From the NCBI GenBank assembly GCA_963827855.1, contig CAWHBY010000003.1, positions 1 through 64,000 on the forward strand: a DNA stretch of 64,000 nucleotides. Direction: 5' to 3'. This DNA is from DTPU01 sp963827855 (GTDB lineage Bacteria > Planctomycetota > Phycisphaerae > Sedimentisphaerales > Anaerobacaceae). Numbering within the stretch: the first letter of the stretch is position 1; every line of letters begins with the position of its first letter. Both the position numbers and the translations under genes were made by a program. The notes beneath the pieces are model-generated. The model ran no database searches, was not told the origin of the DNA, and saw only the letters and a list, made by a program, of their open reading frames with translations. Of this stretch, positions 8,933-17,407 are shown piece by piece.

Positions 8933-10156
8933 ATGCGTAGAGATCTCCTGATCCTCTCAGTCCTCCTTGTGCTGGCCGTCGGACTTTGTCCGCCGGCTGC
9001 CCGTGCGCACGGCAGCTACACAAAGGACGCTGTGGCAACCGACACGGCCAAAGGCGGCCAGCTCGTCAAGAAGGCGAGCGCCATCCAGGTCCTGGCGCCG
9101 CTTGCGCCGGTCGCCCTCTCGCCATTCTTCGGCCTGACGTGCCTATCGGGCACGTCCATCCTGTGCAGCAGGGGGGTGCTGCCCAAGAATGACTTCCTCA
9201 TGGGCAATCCCGCGCTGAACAACGTCCTGGTCTTCGTGGTCTTCCTGGCCCTGTCGATCGCGACGTCGCTACCCAAGATGACGGCGGTCTCTAAAGGATT
9301 CTCGCAGGCGATCGATCAGGTGGAAACCTATGCGGGGATCATTTCGTACGGGGTGGTGATCTATCTGGCGGGCGCAGGCCACGACGCAGGGTCGCAGCAG
9401 GTCGTCTACCAGGCCGGCGTCATCAGCCTCACCCGCGACACGCTGCTGCTGATGGCTGCGGCCACGAACATCATCGTCATCAACACGGTCAAGTATTTCT
9501 TCGAGTTCCTCGTTTGGGTATCGCCCATCCCAGGCCTGGATGCCGCCTTTGAGGCAGCCAACAAGGTCGTCACTGCAATGCTCGCGACCATCTACGCCTT
9601 CAGCCCCTACCTGGCGCTGCTGCTCAATCTCGTCCTGTTCTGCATCTGCCTGGCGATTTTCAACTGGACCCGCCGCAGGGTCAAGTACTACAGGGTCATG
9701 TACGGTGAGCCGTTGATCTCCAAGCTGCTCCACAAGACGGACTTCTCCCCACCCGGCCATATCCAGACCAGGCTCTCCGCTGCCGTAGACCAGGCTCGCC
9801 CCTTGCTGCGGGTGTTCCCTCTGCACAAGACCGGCAAGATCAAGAAACACGAGCTGTGCTATCTGGTTAGTGCCAAGGCCGGGCTCTCCCTGGTCCGGCT
9901 GCGCCTCTTCCGTAGCCCCAAGGTGGCCAGTCTGGCCGCAACCGGCGCCCAGATCGAGATCCGCACGGGCCTACTCACCAACACCCTGGAGATTCAGTCG
10001 TCAGAGCTGCAGCGACCTGCCACCCTGGCCTTCAGCAAGGTCTACAACAGTCAGTTGGACCAGATCGCCGAGTCCCTCAAGCCTTTCGGAGAGGTGCGGA
10101 AACCCTCACCCGCCGGCCCCGCACCTGCGACCGGGAGCCAGCCGCAGACGGCGTGA
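8933..10156 (+). CDS. Multi-pass membrane protein of unknown function
   Basis: A 407-residue protein with a signal peptide (LLILSVLLVLAVGLC, then AARAHG) and hydrophobic stretches near residues 50-68, 96-113, 130-147, 165-188 and 215-243. The last is followed by a basic NWTRRRVKYYRV junction that would face the cytoplasm. The C-terminal third (about 250-380) is soluble and looks globular; residues 385-407 are Pro/Ala-rich. AAAGGAAAGG lies upstream of the ATG. I do not recognise the family. No partner gene is evident: the kinase upstream is divergent and a candidate terminator follows. A small-solute channel or a lineage-specific membrane protein is possible, but there is no motif evidence for a function. 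Confidence 0.75.
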   Translation: MRRDLLILSVLLVLAVGLCPPAARAHGSYTKDAVATDTAKGGQLVKKASAIQVLAPLAPVALSPFFGLTCLSGTSILCSRGVLPKNDFLMGNPALNNVLVFVVFLALSIATSLPKMTAVSKGFSQAIDQVETYAGIISYGVVIYLAGAGHDAGSQQVVYQAGVISLTRDTLLLMAAATNIIVINTVKYFFEFLVWVSPIPGLDAAFEAANKVVTAMLATIYAFSPYLALLLNLVLFCICLAIFNWTRRRVKYYRVMYGEPLISKLLHKTDFSPPGHIQTRLSAAVDQARPLLRVFPLHKTGKIKKHELCYLVSAKAGLSLVRLRLFRSPKVASLAATGAQIEIRTGLLTNTLEIQSSELQRPATLAFSKVYNSQLDQIAESLKPFGEVRKPSPAGPAPATGSQPQTA

Positions 10157-10696
10157 TCGAGCCGGGGGCGAGATCAGGGAGCCGGGTAGTCAGACTCAAG
10201 CCTAGTTCCTTCATTGGTTTAGAGGAAGACAGGTGTGCTCGGATGGTATTCGCACCGTGCCGGATTCTGAGCCGGCACGGCGATCGCCCCGGGAACTCTA
10301 CCTATGGATTTCGGTGCTGGCGGGACGAAAAATATCGCCGGCACGCCATTTTTTATATCACTTTTGGCACTCCTGAGAAGTGTTGTTATGAATGGTGGTT
10401 CCGTGGAGTTCACGCGAAGAGGGGGCCGCCGAACGTTGGACTTGAGGAGAGCCATGCAAGTCCGTATGACGGGTGAATTGGCCGGATTGTCGGGGGTGCG
10501 CCGCGTCCGGCGCGACGTTGCGCTGGCTTCCTGCGCTCAAAGCTCTCCTGACGTTCCTTCCTCTACAGACCCCATCGGGTGCTGGAAGCTCAAGGACGGG
10601 GGCCGGCACACTCGCTGTGGACTCAGTTTTTCCCGCGCAGGACGCTACCATCGGGCCTTTGGACCATTGGAGCCATCAAGGGAGGCGTGTCAACTT
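10157..10696. other. 540-bp non-coding gap with three hairpins
   Basis: No convincing gene is present. Hairpins are found at 10255-10280 (CCGTGCCGG / CCGGCACGG), at 10314-10344 followed by a T-run, and at 10498-10513 (GCGCCG / CGGCGC). The open frame running through 10304-10696 ahead of the prepilin-like gene has no ribosome-binding site and no protein-like composition. The prepilin-like start at 10697 is preceded by GGGAGG at a long spacing of about 11 bases. Confidence 0.5.
10314..10354 (+). terminator. Candidate intrinsic terminator
   Basis: A 9-bp stem, GTGCTGGCG (10314-10322) with CGCCGGCAC (10336-10344) and one G-U pair, is followed four bases later by six T residues (10349-10354). It lies 158 bp after the end of the membrane-protein gene and points in the same direction, so it could end that transcript. 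Confidence 0.5.
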
Positions 10697-11488
10697 ATGG
10701 CAAAGAAAGCGTTTACGTTGATCGAACTGCTGGTGGTCATTGCCATCATCGCGATCCTCATGGGTGTGCTGCTTCCAGCCCTTGGGAGGGTCAGGGAGCA
10801 GGCCAAGCAGAAGTCCTGTGCTACGCGGGTTCGCCAGCATGTACTGGCACTGACCATGTATGCAGATGAGAATAGGGGCAGGCTGCCCTTGCCTACCACT
10901 GCGGGTGGCTGGTTCCAGGACGTGGCGATCAATACGGTGCACTTCATGCTCAGGACTGGCATGACCCGGCAGATGTTCTATTGCCCATCGAACGCCACGC
11001 ACCAGAAACACAACGATATGTTCTGGGAATTCAACAACCAGTCCTGGAACGGCAAGGTCTTCACCAACCACGGGGACGGCAGCTTCATCGTATCCGGGTA
11101 CGAGTATATCCTGCAGCTCAATGGCGGGGGCCGCCCGGATATCAAGCGCTATCCTCAGGACACGGAGCAGAAGATCTGGCTCAGGACGGTCCAAGAGAAG
11201 AACGCGGCTGCCCGTGAGCTGGTGGTCGACTCCACCATGGGCGTAACGAACAATGCCAATACCAAGTATGGCCGTAACTTTGTCATGGTTCCCGGCGGGA
11301 TCTTCGGCCAGAGCCAGGTGTATGACCGGACAAGCCACCTCAAGAAGGAGACCGTTCCAACAGGTGGCAACATCGGGTTCCTGGATGGCCACGTGCAGTG
11401 GAGGCCCTTTGACCCAGACATGGCTTTCTTCCCTCCCGGAAGCAGCGTGGCCACTCCTCGTTGTGGCGAACCCGGCTTCTTCTGGTAA
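10697..11488 (+). CDS. Prepilin-like secreted protein (N-methylation head, DG-type C-terminus)
   Basis: A 263-residue protein that begins MAKKAFTLIELLVVIAIIAI, the type IV prepilin/pseudopilin leader with Glu at +5 of the mature chain. Residues 40-60 give the usual helix with basic residues, then a globular domain. Near the C-terminus GGNIGFLDGHVQWRPF matches the G.(V/I).FLDGHV signature of planctomycete proteins of the DUF1559/H-X9-DG group. The residue before the cleavage site is Ala rather than the usual Gly. Such proteins are exported and processed by prepilin peptidase, and may use the PilB/PilC/PilM machinery encoded at the left end. Their role in planctomycetes is unknown. It appears monocistronic. 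Confidence 0.88.
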   Translation: MAKKAFTLIELLVVIAIIAILMGVLLPALGRVREQAKQKSCATRVRQHVLALTMYADENRGRLPLPTTAGGWFQDVAINTVHFMLRTGMTRQMFYCPSNATHQKHNDMFWEFNNQSWNGKVFTNHGDGSFIVSGYEYILQLNGGGRPDIKRYPQDTEQKIWLRTVQEKNAAARELVVDSTMGVTNNANTKYGRNFVMVPGGIFGQSQVYDRTSHLKKETVPTGGNIGFLDGHVQWRPFDPDMAFFPPGSSVATPRCGEPGFFW

Positions 11489-11659
11489 CAGAGGGCGGCG
11501 GAGATCCATTCGGCCGTAGGCTGCCGTCAGGCGTTTTTCTTATACGAGTAAATCAAGATTCAGCTCATACGTCCGGACGCTTTCGCCTAGCCGCGTCAGA
11601 AGTGGCGAGCGCGGGCGGGCGGGTTGTGGGCCGATGTTGATCGCAGACAGGAGACCTGG
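11489..11659. other. Short gap, no gene
   Basis: Between the prepilin-like gene and the small reading frame at 11660 there is a run of five T residues at 11534-11538 after a weak GC-rich stem. This could end the prepilin transcript, but the stem is imperfect. Confidence 0.25.
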
Positions 11660-11788
11660 GTGAAACGGGAATTGCTGACTACGCACGGCAACAGCGAGGA
11701 GTGCGGAGGATACACGCCCATCTGGCAGGTTCCCGACTGTATGTCCGAGTTCTGGGGGAGGTTCGTTCTCAAGGAAGGAGGTGAGTGA
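11660..11788 (+). CDS. Possible 42-residue leader ORF coupled to the next gene
   Basis: A GTG at 11660 is preceded by AGGAGA with 5-base spacing and opens 42 codons: VKRELLTTHGNSEECGG, YTPIWQVPDCMSEFWGR, FVLKEGGE. The stop (11786-11788) overlaps a GTG at 11785 as GTGA, and that GTG is in frame with the large gene whose signal peptide starts at 11875. AAGGAGG sits inside the last codons. Composition (two Trp, two Cys) is protein-like but I know no family. It may be a genuine small protein or a leader peptide; the alternative is chance. Confidence 0.35.
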   Translation: MKRELLTTHGNSEECGGYTPIWQVPDCMSEFWGRFVLKEGGE

Positions 11789-11874
11789 CCGATCGCATTC
11801 CCTACCAGACCTGCATCCATAGAGAGACGAATGTCCTACCATATGAGTGGTTCCTTACAGTTGGGAGAAATACC

Positions 11875-13656
11875 ATGAATCGCGGGATTGCTTGCTTGAC
11901 TTGTCTTATTCTGGCGTGGGGTCCGGCCGCTGGTGTCTTTGCTGCTGATGCTGAGATTCGATCGACAGGCTACCCTATAACGCTGGACGGCGATATGGAT
12001 GCTGCCTGGGCCAGTGCGAATCAGTATCCGGTGGCCAGCGTCGTCCAAGGCGTAGCCTCGAAAACCGGGGGTCTAGGCAGTTGGAGGGCCTTGTGGGATC
12101 CTCAATACCTCTATGTCTTCGCCGATGTCAACGATGACCAATTGTATCATGACGGCCCAGCCACCTATCAAGATGACAGCGTAGAGATTTTCATTGATAT
12201 CGGCAACCAGAAGACGACCAGCTACGGTACTGGTCAGTTCCAGATCCGCTTCAACTGGGACCGCACAAATCCCGCAATGGTAGCGGACCACGGGAGCGCA
12301 GAGGGTATCGGCTTCGCCATCGTGACCAAACCCCAGGTTGACGGCAAGGACACCGGGTATGCTCTTGAGGCCAGGTTCCCCTGGGCCTCTCTCTACGAAA
12401 ACAAAGGTAAGCCGTCTCTTGGCGACTTGGCGGGGTTTGAGGTACAGATCAACTTCGATCAGGATGGCGGTGACCGAGACAACCAGCTCGACTGGTATAC
12501 GACCTCCAACAATACATGGCAGAATCCCAGCCTCATGGGGACTGTTGAGCTCGTGAAGGGCGCCTCAGCCACGTATGGCTCCTATCCAAGCCCTTCCAAT
12601 GATGCAGCAGGTGTACTGACCGATGCTCTCCTGGCCTGGCTACCGGGAGTGTATGCCGCCACGCACGATGTATACTTCGGTACGGACTACGACGCAGTCG
12701 ACAACGCCACGGCGACGAGCCCCCTGCTGGTCAGCAAGGGCCAGGAGGCCTCTACCTATACGCCGACCAGCCCGCTGGCCTTCGGAAAGACCTACTACTG
12801 GCGGGTCGATGAGGTCAATGCCCCGCCAACCCAGTCCACCGTCTTCAAGGGCCCTGTCTGGAGCTTCACGACTGAGCCCTACGCCTTCTACCTCAAGCCG
12901 GTCAAGGCCACGGCGTCCAGTCAAAGCAATGTCCTGACGGGTCCTGAGAAGACGATCGACGGCTCCGGGCTCACAGGTGACCTGCACGCGACCTCCTCCA
13001 CTACGATGTGGCTCAGTAAGAAGTCCCAGACCCCGGTCTGGATCCAGTACGAGTTCGATCAGGTCTACAGCTTGTACCAGATGTGGGTCTGGAACCAGAA
13101 TCAGTTGACGGAGCCGGACAACGGCTACGGGGCCAAGGACGTGACCATCGAGACCTCGACCGACGGGACCACTTGGACGGCCCTGGCCAATGTCCAGCAG
13201 TTTGCCGATGCACCCGGCGAAGACGCCTGTGAGCACAACACGACGGTGGACTTCGGCGGTGTACAGGCCAAGTTCGTAAGACTGAGTATCCTGAGCAACT
13301 GGGGCGGGGCCAAGTCCTCGGGCCTGGCTGAGGTACGGTTCTCCTACGTCGCCGTCAAGGCCTTCCAGCCTACCCCGGTCCTAGGGACCACGGACGTGGC
13401 CATTGACAAGGTCCTCAGTTGGCGGCCGGGCCGAAAGGCGGTCAGCCATGACGTGTACGTCAGCGCAGATCGGCGCCGCCCTAGCCAATGGCACAGCGCC
13501 GGTCAAGAGGGTGACAGAGAACAGCGTGGGCCTGGGCTCTTTCGGTCTCGAGTATGGCAGGACGTACTACTGGAAGGTCGACGAGGTCAACGGGACCCAG
13601 ACCTGGGCCGGGGACGTCTGGAGCTTCTCCACGCAGGGATACGGCGTCGCGGATGA
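11875..13656 (+). CDS. Secreted CBM9-like/FN3/discoidin protein, N-terminal part (frameshifted)
   Basis: ATG 11875 follows GGGAGA and gives a clean signal peptide (MNRGIACLTCLILAWG, then AAGVFAADA). Residues 25-230 form a CBM9-like domain (LDGDMDAAW, ALWDPQYLYVFADV, YQDDSVEIFID) of the type that binds carbohydrate. An FN3-like module follows (ATHDVYFGTDY, YYWRVDEVN, VWSFTTE), then an F5/8-type C discoidin domain (TASSQSN, MWLSKKS, VTIETSTDG, AKFVRLSI), then a second FN3-like module that breaks at about 13471. There a single extra base makes the frame diverge after HDVYVSAD; the protein continues in the frame of 13403-14878. It is the first member of a four-gene family in this window. Confidence 0.8.
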   Translation: MNRGIACLTCLILAWGPAAGVFAADAEIRSTGYPITLDGDMDAAWASANQYPVASVVQGVASKTGGLGSWRALWDPQYLYVFADVNDDQLYHDGPATYQDDSVEIFIDIGNQKTTSYGTGQFQIRFNWDRTNPAMVADHGSAEGIGFAIVTKPQVDGKDTGYALEARFPWASLYENKGKPSLGDLAGFEVQINFDQDGGDRDNQLDWYTTSNNTWQNPSLMGTVELVKGASATYGSYPSPSNDAAGVLTDALLAWLPGVYAATHDVYFGTDYDAVDNATATSPLLVSKGQEASTYTPTSPLAFGKTYYWRVDEVNAPPTQSTVFKGPVWSFTTEPYAFYLKPVKATASSQSNVLTGPEKTIDGSGLTGDLHATSSTTMWLSKKSQTPVWIQYEFDQVYSLYQMWVWNQNQLTEPDNGYGAKDVTIETSTDGTTWTALANVQQFADAPGEDACEHNTTVDFGGVQAKFVRLSILSNWGGAKSSGLAEVRFSYVAVKAFQPTPVLGTTDVAIDKVLSWRPGRKAVSHDVYVSADRRRPSQWHSAGQEGDREQRGPGLFRSRVWQDVLLEGRRGQRDPDLGRGRLELLHAGIRRRG

Positions 13657-14878
13657 CTTTGAGTCCTACGATGACAAGTGCAACCGGATCTTCTTCAGTT
13701 GGACGGACGGATACGGGAACAACGGGTCTGCGGACTGTGGCATATCCCCCTTCAACGGCAACGGGACCGGCTCTACGGTCGGCAACGTGAATGCTCCGTT
13801 CGCAGAGCGGACCAACATACACCCCGGCACAGGCTCCCAGGCCATGCCGCTCTTCTACGACAACACGACCGGGGCCGGCATCTCGGAGACAGTCAGGACC
13901 TTCAGCCCGGCCCAGGACTGGACCCTCGGCGGGGCCAAGACCCTGATCCTTTTCTTCAGGGGCGACGCGGCCAATGGGACCGGCCAGGTCTACGTCAAGA
14001 TCAACGGGACCAAGGTCTCGTACAGCGGCAACGCCAATGCCCTCACCACGGGCCTGTGGTACCGGTGGAACATCGACCTGTCTTCCCTGTCGGTCAAGGC
14101 CGTCAGCACCCTGACGATCGGCGTGTCCGGTTCGGGTAAGGGGACTGTGTACGTCGATGACATCCTCCTGTATCGGTCTGCGCCGGCCGTGGCACAGCCG
14201 GCGGATCCTGGGACCAAGGGTTTGTCCGCCTACTATACGATGGACGGCGACGTGAAGGACAGCTCGGGCAAAGGGTATAACGGGACGCTGGTGAATGATC
14301 CGGCCTTCGTGGACTCCCGGATCGGCCTCGGCAGGGCCCTGCGGTTCGACGGGATCGACGACCACGTGGAGCTGCCGATCGGCAACCTGATCAGCACGCT
14401 CAACGGCATGACCATCGCGACCTGGGTCAATTTCGATACCGCGAGTACCGGTTCCTGGGTGCGGGTCTTCGACTTTGGCACCAGCGTCACCACGGGGAAC
14501 CCCCTCGTCTATATGTTCCTGACGCCTCGTCAGGGCACCAACGGGGCCATGCGGTTTGCCATCACCACCACCAGCAGCGGCGGCGAGCAGAGCGTGAGCG
14601 CTCCAGGTACTCCAGGTCTGCTGCCTGGGGGCTGGCATCACGTGGCGGCGGTCATAGACGAATCGGCTATGACCCTGCGGCTCTACCAGGATGGGGAGTT
14701 GATCGCCAGTCGTCCTACCACCGTTCTACCGAAGGACATGGGTGTGACGAATCAGAACTGGCTGGGCCGATCGCAGTATTCTGCGGACGGCTTCTACCAG
14801 GGCCTGATTGACGAGTTCCGCATCTACAACCGGGCCCTGACGGATGGAGAGGTGCGTTACGTGGCCGGCGATCGGTAG
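13403..14878 (+). CDS. Secreted FN3/FESYDD/LamG protein, C-terminal part (frameshifted)
   Basis: Family sequence in this frame starts at about 13472 (AALANGTAPVKRVTE) and finishes the FN3-like module with YYWKVDEVNGTQTWAGD. A domain of about 170 residues follows, beginning VADDFESYDDKCNRIFFSW and ending in a beta-rich GSGKGTVYVDDILLY segment. It recurs in four genes here and resembles a jelly-roll; I cannot name its ligand. The last 210 residues are a LamG/concanavalin-like domain (LSAYYTMDGDVKDSSGKGYN, RALRFDGIDDHVEL, WHHVAAVIDE, GLIDEFRIYNRAL). Together with 11875-13470 this makes one extracellular protein of about 1000 residues, so the apparent start at 13403 is not real. Confidence 0.78.
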   Translation: MTRSSVGGRAERRSAMTCTSAQIGAALANGTAPVKRVTENSVGLGSFGLEYGRTYYWKVDEVNGTQTWAGDVWSFSTQGYGVADDFESYDDKCNRIFFSWTDGYGNNGSADCGISPFNGNGTGSTVGNVNAPFAERTNIHPGTGSQAMPLFYDNTTGAGISETVRTFSPAQDWTLGGAKTLILFFRGDAANGTGQVYVKINGTKVSYSGNANALTTGLWYRWNIDLSSLSVKAVSTLTIGVSGSGKGTVYVDDILLYRSAPAVAQPADPGTKGLSAYYTMDGDVKDSSGKGYNGTLVNDPAFVDSRIGLGRALRFDGIDDHVELPIGNLISTLNGMTIATWVNFDTASTGSWVRVFDFGTSVTTGNPLVYMFLTPRQGTNGAMRFAITTTSSGGEQSVSAPGTPGLLPGGWHHVAAVIDESAMTLRLYQDGELIASRPTTVLPKDMGVTNQNWLGRSQYSADGFYQGLIDEFRIYNRALTDGEVRYVAGDR

Positions 14879-14914
14879 GCGGCTCCGTTGTCCTTGCAGC
14901 AAGAAGGTTGTCCA

Positions 14915-14943
14915 GGGGCCCGTGTCAATGAGGCACGGGCCCC
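14915..14943. terminator. Strong 10-bp hairpin between paralogous genes
   Basis: GGGGCCCGTG (14915-14924) and CACGGGCCCC (14934-14943) form a perfect 10-bp stem with a 9-base loop, 37 bp after the upstream gene and 17 bp before the next start. Only TT follows, so termination would not be classical. It may be an attenuator or an RNA-processing site. Confidence 0.4.
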
Positions 14944-14960
14944 TTAGAAAGAGGACGCAT

Positions 14961-16022
14961 ATGATCAAGAAACTAATGTGTTCTGTTGTGTTCCTGGCCT
15001 TGTTGGCCCCGGTCGGGCGGCTCTCGGCGGGACTTGTGTTACACTGGAAGCTGGACGATGGGGCGGGCAATACCGCGATGGACAGCTCCGGCTATGGTCA
15101 AGATGGCGTCATTGGCGGTACGGCCCGTTGGGTCAAGGGGATGGGCGGCGGCGGGCTGCAGTTTGACGGCAAGACCAGCTCCATCGCGGCGCGGAACGTG
15201 GGCCTCAGAGGAGGGACCTACTCAGTGGCCCTCTGGCTGATGCCGACGGGCGTGCCGTATACCACGGGCTACCAGGCGATCTTCCACGACGACGAGTGGA
15301 CTTGGGGCTCCATCCAGACCCATCTTCGCGCCGAAACGAGTCTGGTCAATGTGGATGCCTATGGCGGCGGCGGTGTCACGAGCACGACGGCATTGCAGCC
15401 GAACACCTGGTACCACCTCCTCGTGACATTCACAGAGGATGGTCAGGTCGGCGAGTCGAAGCTCTACATCAACGGTGTTCTGGAGAACATCAACAAGGGC
15501 GCGAACTCGGCGCTGTTCCTGGGCCCCTTGTGTTTCGGGTCGTGGAAGGGTGGCAGCAGGTTCTTCCCCGGCGTCATGGATGATATCCGCATCTATGACA
15601 GTGTTGTGTTGGCAGAGGATATTCAGGACATCATGCTGGGCGACCAGCCCGAGGGGCCCTCTTCCGGCCCGGTCCCCAAAGACCACAGCACGGACGTACC
15701 CAGGGATGAGCTCCTCAGTTGGACCCCAGGGAAGTACGCCGCCACGCACGACGTTTACTTCGGAACGGACTACAACGACGTCAACAACGCCGCGGTGACG
15801 AGCCCCCTGCTGGTCAGCAAGGGCCAGGCGGCCACGACCTATACACCGACCAGCCTGCTTGACTTCGGCCAGACCTATTACTGGCGGGTCGATGAGGTCA
15901 ATGCCCCGGACAAGCCGGCGACGTATAAAGGCAACGTCTGGAGCTTCACGGCAGAGACCTACGGCTATTGCCCATCACCACCCCCATCAAGGCCACGGCC
16001 TCCAGCCAGAGCAACGCCCTGA
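14961..16022 (+). CDS. Secreted LamG/FN3 protein, N-terminal part (frameshifted)
   Basis: ATG 14961 follows GAGGACGC and gives a signal peptide (MIKKLMCSVVFLALLAPVG). A LamG domain spans about residues 22-240 (GLVLHWKLDDGAGNTAMDSS, LQFDGKTSSIA, WYHLLVTFTEDG, GVMDDIRIYDSVVLAEDI). An FN3-like module nearly identical to that of the upstream gene follows (ATHDVYFGTDYNDVNNA, SPLLVSKGQ, YYWRVDEVNAPDKPATYKGN). Family sequence ends at TAETYGY near 15967, where one base is missing; the remaining codons in this frame are out-of-frame. The discoidin domain continues in the frame of 15968-16606, and three more shifts follow. Confidence 0.78.
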   Translation: MIKKLMCSVVFLALLAPVGRLSAGLVLHWKLDDGAGNTAMDSSGYGQDGVIGGTARWVKGMGGGGLQFDGKTSSIAARNVGLRGGTYSVALWLMPTGVPYTTGYQAIFHDDEWTWGSIQTHLRAETSLVNVDAYGGGGVTSTTALQPNTWYHLLVTFTEDGQVGESKLYINGVLENINKGANSALFLGPLCFGSWKGGSRFFPGVMDDIRIYDSVVLAEDIQDIMLGDQPEGPSSGPVPKDHSTDVPRDELLSWTPGKYAATHDVYFGTDYNDVNNAAVTSPLLVSKGQAATTYTPTSLLDFGQTYYWRVDEVNAPDKPATYKGNVWSFTAETYGYCPSPPPSRPRPPARATP

Positions 16023-16606
16023 CCGGACCCGAAAAGACGATCGACGGCTCCGGGCTCAACGCCCTGGACCAGCATTCGATCGACCTCTCAGCAGATGTGG
16101 CTGAGCAAGTCCAAGCAGACCCCGGTCTGGATCCAGTACGAGTTCGATCAGGTCTACAGCCTGGACCAGATGTGGGTGTGGAACCAGAATCAGATGACCG
16201 AGCTGGACGACGGCAACGGGGCCATGGACGTGACCATCGAGACCTCGACCGACGGGACCACCTGGACGGCCCTGGCGAATGTCCCGCAGTTTGCCCAGGC
16301 GACCGGCGAGGACACCTACGTCCACAACACGACCGTGGATTTCGGCGGCGTCCTGGCCAAGTTCGTCAAGCTGAACATCATCAGCAACTGGGGCGATGCG
16401 AGGCAGAGCGGCCTGGCGAGGTGCGGTTCTTCTACGTGCCCGTGAAGGCCTTCGGGCCGACCCCCGTCTCCGGAACCACGGGCGTGGCCGTGGACGGTCT
16501 CCTCAATTGGCGGCCGGGCCGAACGGCGGCCAGCCATGAGGTGTACCTCGGAACGGATCCGAACGCCCTGTCCAAGGTCGGCACCGTGACCGAGCACACG
16601 CTATAG
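15968..16606 (+). pseudogene. Discoidin/FN3 middle part of the same protein, broken by two further shifts
   Basis: This stretch holds the discoidin and second FN3-like modules in alternating frames. From 15968 the frame gives ITTPIKATASSQSNALTGPE up to HSIDLS near 16088. One extra base moves it to the frame of 16095-16445 (MWLSKSKQTPVWIQYEFDQV through AKFVKLNIISNWGDARQSG). A missing base near 16420 returns it to the first frame (VRFFYVPVKAFGPTPVSG, then HEVYLGTDPNALSKVGTVTE), and another extra base near 16600 leads to the frame used downstream. Four alternating single-base indels lie within 640 bp, yet the encoded residues closely match the neighbouring paralogue. Confidence 0.7.
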
Positions 16607-16724
16607 CCTGGTCTCTGCTGGGACCGAATACGACAGGACGTACTACTGGAAGGTCGATGAGGTCAATGGCGCCGAGACCTGGGCCGGGGACGTCTGGAGC
16701 TTCTCCACGCCGGAATACGGCGTC

Positions 16725-17264
16725 GTGGATGACTTTGAGTCGTACGATGACAGCTGCAACCGGATCTTCTACACTTGGATGGACGGCTACGGCCACAGCG
16801 GCTCGACCGACTGCGGCGTAGCGCCTTCCAACGGCAATGGCAGCGGCTCGACCGTAGGCAATACCAAACCTCCCTTTGCCGAGCAGACGATCGTTCACGG
16901 CGGCAGGCAGTCGATGCCTTTGGCCTATGACAACACCTCAGGCAAGAGCCTCTCAGAGGCCACTCGCACCTTTGACCCTGCCCAGGACTGGACTCTGGGG
17001 GGTGCCAAGACCCTGGTTCTGTACTTCCGTGGCGATGTAGGCAATACCTCAGGCGATCTCTATGTGAAGATCAATGACGCCAAGGTGACATACAGCGGCG
17101 GTTCCGCGGCCCTGAGCGAGGGCCTCTGGAAGCAGTGGAGCATCGACCTGGCCTCTGTAGGCACCAACCTCAAGGCGGTCAGGACCCTGAGCGTTGGCGT
17201 ATCCGGTTCTGGCAAGGGGATCCTGGAGGTTGACGACATCCGATTGTACAAGACGGCCCCGTAG
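16725..17264 (+). CDS. FESYDD-domain C-terminal part of the same protein
   Basis: The final module of the 14961-17264 protein. In this frame the family sequence begins upstream of the listed start, at about 16605 (SLVSAGTEYDRTYYWKVDEV), then reads VVDDFESYDDSCNRIFYTW and continues to GSGKGILEVDDIRLYKTAP, the full 170-residue FESYDD domain. Unlike the upstream paralogue it lacks the terminal LamG; this copy has LamG at the N-terminus instead. The ATG at 16725 is simply the first start codon after the last frameshift and is unlikely to be used. Confidence 0.72.
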   Translation: MDDFESYDDSCNRIFYTWMDGYGHSGSTDCGVAPSNGNGSGSTVGNTKPPFAEQTIVHGGRQSMPLAYDNTSGKSLSEATRTFDPAQDWTLGGAKTLVLYFRGDVGNTSGDLYVKINDAKVTYSGGSAALSEGLWKQWSIDLASVGTNLKAVRTLSVGVSGSGKGILEVDDIRLYKTAP

Positions 17265-17407
17265 TTGTAGTTCCGGCTTCGCCACCGAGGCCAGCGCGTG
17301 TTCATTGACCCCCCGGTCAGGCAGGTGAGGGAGGGGTGAGATTCTAGCCATTCCCTGTGGGTTGATTCCCCGTCAGGGCGGTCGCAAAGTCCCTGCTGTA
17401 CGTGCAG

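Noticed and set aside
10304..10696. N-terminal extension of the prepilin-like gene to 10304
   Set aside because: The prepilin leader must be at the N-terminus for processing; the upstream codons run through hairpins and a T-run.
13460..16610. Programmed ribosomal frameshifting as the cause of the broken discoidin genes
   Set aside because: No slippery heptamer with a downstream stem is seen at the shift points, the shifts go both ways, and the intact paralogue at 61424 needs none.
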